NCBI RefSeq assembly: GCF_003122325.1
Contig: NZ_QFBC01000001.1
Span: 310,001-374,000, forward strand
DNA from: Rhizobium album
Lineage (GTDB): Bacteria > Pseudomonadota > Alphaproteobacteria > Rhizobiales > Rhizobiaceae
DNA length: 64,000 bases
Direction: 5' to 3'
The notes beneath the pieces are model-generated. The model saw only the letters and a list, made by a program, of their open reading frames with translations. It was not told where the DNA came from and did no database searches. Positions 14,398 through 22,535 of this stretch are shown here, one piece after another. Numbering within the stretch: position 1 is the first letter of the stretch; each line of letters opens with the position of its first letter. The position numbers and the translations under genes are program-made.

Positions 14398-15420
14398 ATG
14401 AAGATCGAGACCATCAGAAAACGGATGGACAAAGTCGAAATCGGGCGAGCTACTGGCCCGTTCGAGGTCGAGCTTTCAGACATTCAAATCGACCCAACGA
14501 TGCAAGTTCGTGACCGTATGGACAAGGGCAACCTGCATCGCCTCCGCTCGGCATATCGTGCAGGCAGCGAGGTTCCTCCATTGCTGCTGGCGTTCGTCGG
14601 AACCGATGATCAGCACCTTTTCGTAATCGATGGGCATCACCGCTTCACCACCCTCGAACTGCTTGCAGCGGAAGCAAGGCACCGAGGAGGCAAACCAGTC
14701 GATGCCGTGCAAGCGATGATCGTCAAGCTCTCACCTGACGAAGCTCGCTACCAAGCGGCCATCGCCAACAACGCCCACGGTTTACAACTGAAATCCAAGG
14801 AAAGCCGTAGGGTCTTTGCAACCTATGTCAGAGCTGGCCGTCACAGAACTTTGGACGGGTTCAAATCGTACCGGGAGATCGCCAAGGAGATGGGACGCGA
14901 TCACAAAACAATCGCAGCCTGGATGAGGTCAGACTTTCCGGCAGAGGCAACCCGCATGGGCGAGCCTGAGAAGGCCACGGAAGGAGGCGATGGACCTCCA
15001 CGTCCAATCGTGATGCTCAAGCACGAGATCGACGCTTGGCTGCTGGAAGGTCGGAACCTATTCGATCAGGGACGTAGCGGCGACCGTAGTGGCCTTGTGG
15101 AAGGCATGGAGCGGTTAGTTGAGGCGTTCAAGGCAAATCTGGCGAGCGAGGACTGGGACGGCCTCATTCCCGGCATCGACGTGGCACTTTCGAGGATGAG
15201 CCTGCCTTCCGCCTTCTGTGCCGCCGGACAAAAGCAATCGTTGCCCCGGGTTGAGATGACTTGTGCTCTTCACGGCGGCTTCTTATTGTGCCGGCATTGG
15301 GTACTGAACCATCGGAGGATCGCAGGTGCCGACAAAAACCGTGGGCGTCTTGCGCGACACGTCCGCCGATCCCGAGTTCGGCCCCTGGCTGGCGCAAGCG
15401 TCCATCCTGGTCGTCGATGA
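14398..15420 (+). CDS. ParB/Srx-domain protein, possibly with a replaced C-terminus
   Basis: 340 residues from ATG 14398 (AAGGAA upstream). Residues about 20-110 contain the ParB N-terminal-like signature FVIDGHHRF plus the loop PPLLLAF. Residues 135-190 have a helix-turn-helix like region (YREIAKEMGRDHKTIAAWMRSD). After about residue 270 the sequence loses helical character and runs 95 bp into the response-regulator gene, suggesting a truncated gene reading into foreign sequence. It resembles the nuclease or regulator ParB-like proteins of mobile elements rather than chromosomal ParB. Confidence 0.6.
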   Translation: MKIETIRKRMDKVEIGRATGPFEVELSDIQIDPTMQVRDRMDKGNLHRLRSAYRAGSEVPPLLLAFVGTDDQHLFVIDGHHRFTTLELLAAEARHRGGKPVDAVQAMIVKLSPDEARYQAAIANNAHGLQLKSKESRRVFATYVRAGRHRTLDGFKSYREIAKEMGRDHKTIAAWMRSDFPAEATRMGEPEKATEGGDGPPRPIVMLKHEIDAWLLEGRNLFDQGRSGDRSGLVEGMERLVEAFKANLASEDWDGLIPGIDVALSRMSLPSAFCAAGQKQSLPRVEMTCALHGGFLLCRHWVLNHRRIAGADKNRGRLARHVRRSRVRPLAGASVHPGRR

Positions 15421-16729
15421 CGAACCGGGGATGCGCAATTTTCTCATGCGGACGCTTGGACCGCGTTGCAAGCGGCTGGAACTTGCCGCCGATACGAACG
15501 AGGCCTCGCTGAAGCTCGACCAGCATCATTTCGACGTGGTCATTCTCGACAATATCATGCCGAAGAAGAACGGCGTGGAATGGCTGGCCGAGCAGCGGGC
15601 GATCGGTTTCTTCGCCGATGCCATCCTGATGACCGCTTATGCCGATCTCGAAACGGCGATCCAGGCGCTGCGCGCCGGCGCGGTCGATTTCATCCTGAAG
15701 CCCTTCCGCTCCAACCAGCTGCTCAACGCCGTGGCGCGCTGTCTCGATCGCAGCCGCCTGCAGCGTGAGAATTACGTGCTGCGCTATGAGCTGAAGGCGA
15801 CGTCGGATCATATCCTGTTGCGCGACAGGCTGATTGGCGAATCCTCTGCCATCGCCGGAGTGCGCGAGACGATTGCCCGCGTCGCGCCGCTGCCGACGTC
15901 GGTGTTGCTGACCGGGCAATCCGGCACGGGCAAGGAGGTGGCGGCGCGCTCGCTGCACACCCTTTCCGATCGGTCGGCAAAACCTTTCGTACCGGTCAAT
16001 TGCGGGGCCATCCCGGCCGACATGATCGAAAGCGAGCTGTTCGGTCATTTGAAAGGCGCCTTCACCGGGGCCGAACGGGCGCGTGAAGGCTTGTTCCTGC
16101 ATGCGCAGGGCGGCACGCTGTTTCTCGACGAGATCAGCGAGATGCCGCCGGCCACGCAGAGCAAGCTGTTGCGCGTGCTCGAGGACCGCAAGGTGCGGCC
16201 TGTCGGCTCCGAACGCGAGGTGCCGGTCGACCTGCGCTTCATCTTCGCCACCAACGCGGAACTGGAGAAGGAAGTCCAGGCCGGCCGTTTCCGCGCCGAT
16301 CTGTTTTTCCGCATCAACGTCATGCAAATTCACCTTCCGCCTCTGAAGGAGCGGGGCGGCGATTCCGTGGAGCTTGCCATGCTTTTCATGAAGAAGCTCT
16401 CCGCGCAGCTCGCAATGCCGGAAGTGCCGATCGATGCGGCGGCGCGCCGGGCGCTCGCGACCTATGATTGGCCCGGCAATGTACGCGAACTGCGCAATCT
16501 TATCGAACGGACGTTGATCCTCGGCCGCTTCCCGGAGGCTTTCGGGTCCGGCGCGACGGCGCCGGCCCTAGGCGAAGGCATGGGTGACGGCGGATCGCTT
16601 GCCGATGTCGAGCGCCGGCACATCCTTGCCGTGCTCGCCGCCTGCAACAACCAGCGCGACGACGCGGCGCGCCAGCTTGGCCTTTCGCGAAAGACCATCG
16701 ACCGAAAACTGGCCGCCTGGGATGGCTGA
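15326..16729 (+). CDS. Sigma-54-dependent response regulator (DctD/NtrC class)
   Basis: 467 residues with GTG start and GGAGG 7 nt upstream. Receiver domain residues about 25-140 with D31, D32, phospho-acceptor D75 and K125. AAA+ domain about 170-400 with Walker A GQSGTGKE (197-204), sigma-54 contact loop GAFTGA (244-249) and Walker B TLFLDE (264-269). A Fis-type HTH closes the protein (DAARQLGLSRKTIDRKL). It activates sigma-54 promoters after phosphorylation, most likely by the kinase encoded next, and probably acts on the promoter at 18819. Confidence 0.93.
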   Translation: MPTKTVGVLRDTSADPEFGPWLAQASILVVDDEPGMRNFLMRTLGPRCKRLELAADTNEASLKLDQHHFDVVILDNIMPKKNGVEWLAEQRAIGFFADAILMTAYADLETAIQALRAGAVDFILKPFRSNQLLNAVARCLDRSRLQRENYVLRYELKATSDHILLRDRLIGESSAIAGVRETIARVAPLPTSVLLTGQSGTGKEVAARSLHTLSDRSAKPFVPVNCGAIPADMIESELFGHLKGAFTGAERAREGLFLHAQGGTLFLDEISEMPPATQSKLLRVLEDRKVRPVGSEREVPVDLRFIFATNAELEKEVQAGRFRADLFFRINVMQIHLPPLKERGGDSVELAMLFMKKLSAQLAMPEVPIDAAARRALATYDWPGNVRELRNLIERTLILGRFPEAFGSGATAPALGEGMGDGGSLADVERRHILAVLAACNNQRDDAARQLGLSRKTIDRKLAAWDG

Positions 16730-18731
16730 CCGCATATCCGCTATCCGGCCGGCGCGCTCCGTACGCTACAGGTTGTTGGCCATCGCGCTGCTGCCCATGC
16801 TGGTCATCCTGCCGCTGCTGCTCGGCGTCACGGTCTATCGCTGGAACGAAAAGTTCGATGCGGCGCTGATTTCCAAGGTGAACGGCGACCTGACCATCGC
16901 CCACCAGTATCTTGCACATATCCTCGACAACACCGGCGAGCATGTCACCGCGCTTGGCGGCTCGGTGCGTTTCCAGGAGGCCGCCGATGACGTGGCCGGG
17001 CTTCAATCGCTGCTCAAGGAGGCGCGGGCGCGGCTGGAACTCGATTTCCTCTATGTGATCGATCTGAACGGCGTGCTCGTCACATCCGTCACCGACCGGA
17101 CGGCAGGCTCCCTTCGGACCGACTGGCCCGTCATCCGCGATGCGCTGTCGGGCAGGCCGTCGACGGGTATCGACATATTCGACAACACCGACCTTGAGAA
17201 CCTCTCCGCCGATCTTGCCGTCCGCGCGCGCCTGCCGCTCGTCTCCACCCCGAACGCCGTGCCGACCGAACGGCTGGAGGAAACGCGTGGCATGGTGGTG
17301 CAGAGCGCCACGCCCGTCACCTTGGCGGAAGGGCGCGGGGCCGTCCTAGTGGGCGGTATCCTGCTCAACCAGAACCTTGTTTTCATCGATACGATCAATG
17401 ATCTCGTCTATCGTGAGGCAAGCTTGCCGGAGGGCAGCCAGGGCACGGCGACGCTTTTCCTCGACGACGTGCGCATCAGCACGAATGTGCGCCTCTTCGA
17501 GGGACGCCGTGCGCTCGGCACGCGTGTTTCCGCGGCGGTGCGTTCGGCCGTGCTCGGCGATGGGCGGACGTGGCTCGACAGCGCATTCGTTGTCAACGAT
17601 TGGTACATCTCCGCCTACGAGCCGATCACCGACAGCCACGGCAAACGCGTCGGCATGCTTTATGTCGGTTTTCTCGAAGCGCCGTTCACCGCAGCAAAGC
17701 GCCAGACGGTGCTGACCATCCTGCTCGCCTTCCTGGCGATCACGGCGGCGAGCGTGCCCATTTTCCTGCGCTGGGCACGCGGTATCTTCAAGCCGTTGGA
17801 GCGCATGGACGCCACGATCGCGAAGGTCGAGAGCGGCAACCTCGGCGCACGCACCGGCCCGGTCGATAGTCAGGACGAGATCGGCCGTGTCGCGACACAT
17901 CTCGACATCCTGCTCGACCAGCTGGAGCGAAGCGACCGGCAGCTTCGGCGCTGGAACGAGGAGCTGAATGCCCGCGTCGACGAACGTACCCGTGAACTGA
18001 AGCTCGCCAACCGGCAACTGGAGGCCACCACGAAACAGCTTATCATGTCGGAGAAGCTTGCGGCCATCGGCGAGATCACGGCTGGCGTGGCGCATGAGAT
18101 CAACAATCCCATCGCCGTGATGCAGGGCAATCTCGAAGTCATCCGTTCGGTGGTCGGCGACCGCGCCGAGCAGGCAAGGGTCGAGTTTCAGCTTCTCGAC
18201 GAGCAGATCCAGCGCATCAGCCAGATCGTCACGAAGCTCCTCCAATTCGCAAAGCCGGAGGAATTCGCCGGCTTTATCGACCGCCATGCACCGGGATTGG
18301 CGGTGGCCGACTGTCTGCCGCTCGTCCAGCATCTTCTTGCCAGGGCCGCGATCGAGGTACAGCTGGAAAACACCGCCGAGCGCCTGGTGCTGATGAACCG
18401 CACGGAACTGCAGCAAGTCATTGTCAACCTTGTCGTGAATGCCATCCACGCCATGCCCGATGGCGGCAGGCTCGCCATCGAAACACGCGACAGTGACCGT
18501 GGTGAACGGCGCGGCGTCGAAATCGTCGTCAGCGACAGCGGTGTCGGCATGGATCCCGACGTGGCGGCGAAGGTGTTCGATCCGTTCTTCACCACCAAGC
18601 GCCAGGAGGGGACCGGCCTTGGCCTTTCCATCAGCCAGACGCTGGTCACCCGTCAGGGTGGCGCCATCTCCGTCACCAGCCACCCGGGCAAGGGCGCGAC
18701 CTTCGTCGTCTGGCTCCCCGAGGCCGAGTGA
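16722..18731 (+). CDS. Sensor histidine kinase with periplasmic Cache domain
   Basis: 669 residues; ATG 16722 overlaps the regulator gene by 8 bp. TM1 (about residues 15-38), a periplasmic Cache-type sensor of about 290 residues, TM2 (near 330-350), HAMP, coiled coil, HisKA with H458 in VAHEINNP, and HATPase with N box VNLVVNAIHAM, G1 SDSGVGM and G2 GTGLGLS. The layout is like DctB but with another sensor. Ligand is unknown; by context a carboxylate carried by the downstream OFA transporter is likely. Confidence 0.92.
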   Translation: MADRISAIRPARSVRYRLLAIALLPMLVILPLLLGVTVYRWNEKFDAALISKVNGDLTIAHQYLAHILDNTGEHVTALGGSVRFQEAADDVAGLQSLLKEARARLELDFLYVIDLNGVLVTSVTDRTAGSLRTDWPVIRDALSGRPSTGIDIFDNTDLENLSADLAVRARLPLVSTPNAVPTERLEETRGMVVQSATPVTLAEGRGAVLVGGILLNQNLVFIDTINDLVYREASLPEGSQGTATLFLDDVRISTNVRLFEGRRALGTRVSAAVRSAVLGDGRTWLDSAFVVNDWYISAYEPITDSHGKRVGMLYVGFLEAPFTAAKRQTVLTILLAFLAITAASVPIFLRWARGIFKPLERMDATIAKVESGNLGARTGPVDSQDEIGRVATHLDILLDQLERSDRQLRRWNEELNARVDERTRELKLANRQLEATTKQLIMSEKLAAIGEITAGVAHEINNPIAVMQGNLEVIRSVVGDRAEQARVEFQLLDEQIQRISQIVTKLLQFAKPEEFAGFIDRHAPGLAVADCLPLVQHLLARAAIEVQLENTAERLVLMNRTELQQVIVNLVVNAIHAMPDGGRLAIETRDSDRGERRGVEIVVSDSGVGMDPDVAAKVFDPFFTTKRQEGTGLGLSISQTLVTRQGGAISVTSHPGKGATFVVWLPEAE

Positions 18732-18732
18732 G

Positions 18733-18767
18733 CGGACAAACTGTCCGTCGCAAGGACAAATTGTCCG
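18733..18767. promoter_or_regulatory. Tandem upstream activator sites for the sigma-54 regulator
   Basis: Two dyads of form GGACA-AAY-TGTCC with centres at 18740 and 18760, that is 20 bp or two helical turns apart. The first extends to CGGACAAACTGTCCG. They lie 52-100 bp before the -24 element, the usual distance for NtrC-class activators, and begin right after the kinase stop codon. Confidence 0.75.
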
Positions 18768-18818
18768 GTATAACGGCGGCACCCTATCTTTAAATCATTG
18801 AATCAAAATGATTTATAT

Positions 18819-18835
18819 CTGGCACGCCTCTTGCA
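18819..18835 (+). promoter_or_regulatory. Sigma-54 (-24/-12) promoter of the MFS gene
   Basis: TGGCACG at 18820-18826, four bases, then TTGCA at 18831-18835: a full match to the RpoN consensus TGGCACG-N4-TTGCW. The invariant GG and GC doublets are 10 bp apart. The transporter start is about 130 bp downstream. Confidence 0.85.
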
Positions 18836-18966
18836 GTGGTGTTGCCGGGAGGTCCGGCGAACTGCCGTCTGCATGGAGGGTGCGGGCGTTTCGCCGGCTA
18901 TGGGACAATCGTTCCTCTCCCTATAGCGACATCTGCGCATCCCCGGATGCGCTGCGGAGGAGAAAC

Positions 18967-20619
18967 ATGACCATATCGACCGACACCTATGCCGGCGGCT
19001 ATTCCGGCAGCATCCTCGACCGGGAGCGCATCATCGCCAAGCCCGGTTTCAACCGCTGGCTTGTCCCGCCGGCTGCGCTTGCCATCCATCTGTGCATCGG
19101 CATGGCCTATGGTTTCAGTGTGTTCTGGCTGCCGCTGTCCAAGGCCATCCCGGGCGCTGCCGACGCAGCCTGCGCCGATCTCAATCTCGTATCGGCACTG
19201 TTCACCACGAGCTGCAACTGGCGTGTCGCCGACCTCGGCTGGATCTACACGCTGTTCTTTGTGCTGCTCGGCTGTTCGGCCGCCATCTGGGGCGGCTGGC
19301 TGGAGCGTGTCGGGCCGCGCAAAGCCGGCTTCGTCTCCGCCTGCTGCTGGTGCGGCGGCATCGTGGTGGCGGCCATCGGTGTCATCACCCATCAGCTCTG
19401 GCTGATGTGGATCGGTGCCGGTGTCATCGGCGGGATCGGTCTCGGGCTCGGTTATATTTCGCCCGTGTCCACGCTGATCAAATGGTTTCCGGATCGGCGC
19501 GGCATGGCGACCGGCATGGCGATCATGGGATTTGGTGGTGGTGCGATGATCGGTGCGCCGCTCGCCAACATTCTCATGAATGTTTTCAAGACCGACACGA
19601 CAGCCGGTGTCTGGCAGACTTTCCTCGTCATGGCCGCGATCTATTTCTGCTTCATGATGGGCGGCGCATTCAGCTACCGCATTCCACCGGCCGGCTGGCG
19701 GCCCGAGGGCTGGACGCCGCCGGCATCCAAGTCGACCATGATCACCACGAAACACGTGCATCTGCGCGACGCGCACAAGACGACGCAGTTCTGGCTGATC
19801 TGGCTGGTTCTCTGCCTCAACGTATCGGCGGGCATCGGCGTCATCGGCATGGCCTCGCCCATGCTGCAGGAGATCTTCGGCGGGCGTCTGCTCGGCCAGC
19901 CGGAATTGGGCTTCAGCCAGCTGGATACGGACCAGAAGGCCGCCATCGCCGCCATCGCCGCCGGCTTTACCGGACTGCTCTCCCTGTTCAATATCGGCGG
20001 GCGGTTCTTCTGGGCCTCGCTCTCCGACAAGATCGGCCGCAAGAATACCTACTATACATTCTTCATCCTCGGTATCGCGCTCTACGCCTTGGCACCGACG
20101 CTGGCGGACATGGGCAACAAGGCGCTCTTCGTGCTCGCCTTCGGCGTCATCCTGTCGATGTACGGCGGCGGCTTCGCCACTATTCCCGCCTATCTCGCCG
20201 ACATATTCGGGACACAGTTCGTGGGGGCGATCCATGGGCGTCTGCTGACGGCCTGGGCAACGGCCGGTATCGTCGGTCCCGTCGTGGTCAACTACATCCG
20301 CGAGGCGCAGATCGCCGCAGGCGTGGAGCCGGGCCCGGCGCTCTACACCGGGACGATGTACATTCTCGCCGGCATGCTGGCGCTAGGCCTCGTCGCCAAC
20401 TTCCTGGTGCGCCCGCTCTCCGACAAATGGTTCATGTCCGATCAGGAAGTCGCGTCGCTGCAGGCCAAGTCCGCAGCGGCAAGCGCCGGCCCGACCGGCT
20501 CCTTCGGCATAGGAAAGGGTGGCCTCGACGCCAAGGCCGTGCTCGCCTGGGCCGTTGTCGGTATTCCGCTGTTGTGGGGGATCTGGGTGACGCTGAGAAA
20601 CACGGCCGCGCTGTTCTAG
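18967..20619 (+). CDS. MFS transporter, oxalate:formate antiporter (OFA) family
   Basis: 550 residues from ATG 18967 with GGAGG 9 nt upstream. Twelve membrane segments are readable; motifs include GGWLERVGPRKAG after TM2, SLSDKIGRKNTYY after the central region and the long GFGGGAMIGAPLA helix. The first periplasmic loop has cysteines and is longer than in sugar MFS, as in OFA members, and the C-terminal part adds a further hydrophobic helix. Substrate probably a small mono- or dicarboxylate. Control by the upstream two-component pair is inferred from the promoter. Confidence 0.85.
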   Translation: MTISTDTYAGGYSGSILDRERIIAKPGFNRWLVPPAALAIHLCIGMAYGFSVFWLPLSKAIPGAADAACADLNLVSALFTTSCNWRVADLGWIYTLFFVLLGCSAAIWGGWLERVGPRKAGFVSACCWCGGIVVAAIGVITHQLWLMWIGAGVIGGIGLGLGYISPVSTLIKWFPDRRGMATGMAIMGFGGGAMIGAPLANILMNVFKTDTTAGVWQTFLVMAAIYFCFMMGGAFSYRIPPAGWRPEGWTPPASKSTMITTKHVHLRDAHKTTQFWLIWLVLCLNVSAGIGVIGMASPMLQEIFGGRLLGQPELGFSQLDTDQKAAIAAIAAGFTGLLSLFNIGGRFFWASLSDKIGRKNTYYTFFILGIALYALAPTLADMGNKALFVLAFGVILSMYGGGFATIPAYLADIFGTQFVGAIHGRLLTAWATAGIVGPVVVNYIREAQIAAGVEPGPALYTGTMYILAGMLALGLVANFLVRPLSDKWFMSDQEVASLQAKSAAASAGPTGSFGIGKGGLDAKAVLAWAVVGIPLLWGIWVTLRNTAALF

Positions 20620-20639
20620 GGCCTCCTGCTGACGTCCTG

Positions 20640-20663
20640 AGCCCCGGTTGATACCGGGGCTTT
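20640..20663 (+). terminator. Terminator after the OFA transporter
   Basis: AGCCCCGG (20640-20647) and CCGGGGCT (20654-20661) form a perfect 8-bp stem with a 6-nt loop and a short T-run, 20 bp after the stop codon. Confidence 0.7.
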
Positions 20664-20665
20664 CG

Positions 20666-21062
20666 AACCCGTCAGCGGCAAGTACGGGCAATATCAGACC
20701 GCATGTGCCGCTGGCAGACTCGTTCACGTCGCCATTTGTTTGATTCCTTGAGGCATCTTGCACTTGTGCATCGTGCCGAGCGAATGTCGCTTGCAGCCCT
20801 GAACGTTTTGGGCTGCATGCGCCCTCATTGAGGCCCTCTGGGTGAAATCGGTGACGCAAGAATTCTGTAATTTTCCTAAAACCGAGCGGTGGCCTTTTGT
20901 GTGATGCGGCGGACCCCTTGGAATGCTTGTTCGGGCAGTGGCGGGCGGTCGCTGGAAGAAGCGATCAGCCGTCTTGGAAAGTAACAATCAGCATCTCACC
21001 GACGAGCGGCACTGCTTCGGCCCGAAACTCCCTCCTCTTGAGGGGCGGAGCTGCCACATCCT
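20666..21062. other. Intergenic stretch without recognisable gene
   Basis: About 400 bp between the transporter terminator and the GNAT stop codon. ORFs here are short or are shadows. Sequence is less GC-biased than the coding flanks and may hold gene remnants; nothing specific could be supported. Confidence 0.5.
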
Positions 21063-21734
21063 TCAAAACCGCAAGGCCTTCCTCTGTCGTCCCTCGCCGT
21101 CGAAATTCGCCGGATCGAGCCAGGCCTCGTAACCGGTCTTCAGCGACGGCCATTCGCTGTCGATGATCGAGAACCAGGCCGTGTCGCGGTTGCCGCCCTT
21201 GGTCACCATGTGCTGGCGGAAGACGCCTTCGAAGGTGAAGCCGAAGCGGAGTGCGGCTCGCTTCGAGGGCTCGTTGCGGTCGTTGCATTTCCATTCGAAA
21301 CGGCGATAGCCGAGGTCGTCGAAGACATGCCGGGCAAAGAGGTAGAGTGCCTCTGTGGCGACCTGCGTCCGGGCGATGGCCGGCCCCCAGAGAATGTTGC
21401 CGATCTCGATCACGCCGTGGACGGTGTCGATGCGCATCAGCGCCTGACGGCCTTCGGCGCGGCCCGTCCGCTTGTCGATGACGGCGAAGAACAGCGGATC
21501 CTCGCTGGCCGCCGCTTTCTGCAGCCAGGGGGTGAAGGCGGCAAGATCCGCCGGCGGTTCTTCGAAGAGGTAGCGGAACCGTTCGTCGCCGCCAGGCGCC
21601 TGGGCAGACGCCAGCAGGTCGGCGCCGTGCCGGCCGGGGTCGAGCGGTTCGAGGCGGGCATAATGTCCCTCCAGCGCCTTGCGTTCCGGGCGCGGCGTGC
21701 CCTTCCAGGTCGTCAGGTCCTTTTGGTCGGTCAT
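21063..21734 (-). CDS. GNAT-family N-acetyltransferase (Acetyltransf_3 type)
   Basis: 223 residues from ATG 21734. The pattern of strand GVIEIGNILWGPAIARTQVATEALYLFARHVFDDLGYRRFEW gives the acetyl-CoA binding V/A motif and the following helix, with NEPSKRAALRFGF marking motif B as in RimJ/RimL-like enzymes. The family often acetylates N-terminal or small amine substrates. Twenty bp downstream of the flavoprotein gene in the same direction, so likely an operon. Confidence 0.88.
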   Translation of the reverse strand: MTDQKDLTTWKGTPRPERKALEGHYARLEPLDPGRHGADLLASAQAPGGDERFRYLFEEPPADLAAFTPWLQKAAASEDPLFFAVIDKRTGRAEGRQALMRIDTVHGVIEIGNILWGPAIARTQVATEALYLFARHVFDDLGYRRFEWKCNDRNEPSKRAALRFGFTFEGVFRQHMVTKGGNRDTAWFSIIDSEWPSLKTGYEAWLDPANFDGEGRQRKALRF

Positions 21735-21754
21735 CGTAGGTTCCAGTCTTGGTT

Positions 21755-22435
21755 TCAGCGCAGGCGGCCGGAGCGGATCAGGGCGTCGAGGGCGGCGGGC
21801 AAAGCGATGCTTTCCGGCAGGTCCGGTGCCGGTTCCGCCGCCGCCAGTCCGTGCCGGACCGGCAGCACGCCGGCCCAGACCGGCACATGCGCTTCCTCCG
21901 GGTCGCCGGGCGGCGCGTCGCGCACCTTTGCCGTCGCCTCCTCGATATCCATCCATAACACGGATGTAGCCTTGAGTTCCTGCGTTGTCATCGGCCTCAG
22001 ATCGTCCCAGCGGCCGGGAAAGAAGCTGTCGGTGAAATATTTCAGCGCCGCTGCCTTTTCCTCCGGCTCCTCGACGGTGCGCGCCGTGCCGAAAACCATG
22101 GCCGAACGGTAGTTGATCGAATGGTTGAAGGCCGATCGGGCCAGCACATAGCCGTCCATGATGCTGCAGGTCAGGCAGACCGGCATGGCATCGGAGGCCC
22201 GCAGGAAGCGGCTTGCGGCCGACCCGTGCCAGTAGACGCGGTCGCCTTCCCGCCAGTGCAGCGTCGGTGTCACGTAGGGCGCGCCGTTGATCGTGTAGCC
22301 GACGTGACAGAGCGGCGTGGCGTCGAGCACGGCATAGACGTCGCTGCGGCCATGGCTGCCGCGGTCGTGGCGCCGGCGCACGCGGCTGCGTTCGGTGGTG
22401 GGGTAGTCGCCGGCCTCGGCCGAAACATGGTCCAT
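21755..22435 (-). CDS. Pyridoxamine 5'-phosphate oxidase-family (FMN-binding split barrel) protein
   Basis: 226 residues from ATG 22435 with AGGA before it. The pattern TTERSRVRRRHDRGS, then LCHVGYTINGAPYVTPTLHWREGDRVYWHGSAASRFLRA, is that of the Pyridox_ox_2 group of FMN proteins; NimA-related members lie here too. Actual reaction unknown. It diverges from a MocR/GntR-type regulator, which commonly controls its divergent neighbour. Confidence 0.85.
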   Translation of the reverse strand: MDHVSAEAGDYPTTERSRVRRRHDRGSHGRSDVYAVLDATPLCHVGYTINGAPYVTPTLHWREGDRVYWHGSAASRFLRASDAMPVCLTCSIMDGYVLARSAFNHSINYRSAMVFGTARTVEEPEEKAAALKYFTDSFFPGRWDDLRPMTTQELKATSVLWMDIEEATAKVRDAPPGDPEEAHVPVWAGVLPVRHGLAAAEPAPDLPESIALPAALDALIRSGRLR

Positions 22436-22535
22436 GGGAAAGTCCTCTTGATCGATGCGGGGAAATTGCCTTGCAAATGGTCTTGTGTAAAAATCCACTT
22501 CTGCAATTTGTGGCAAACCAATTGAGGAGGCTGCC

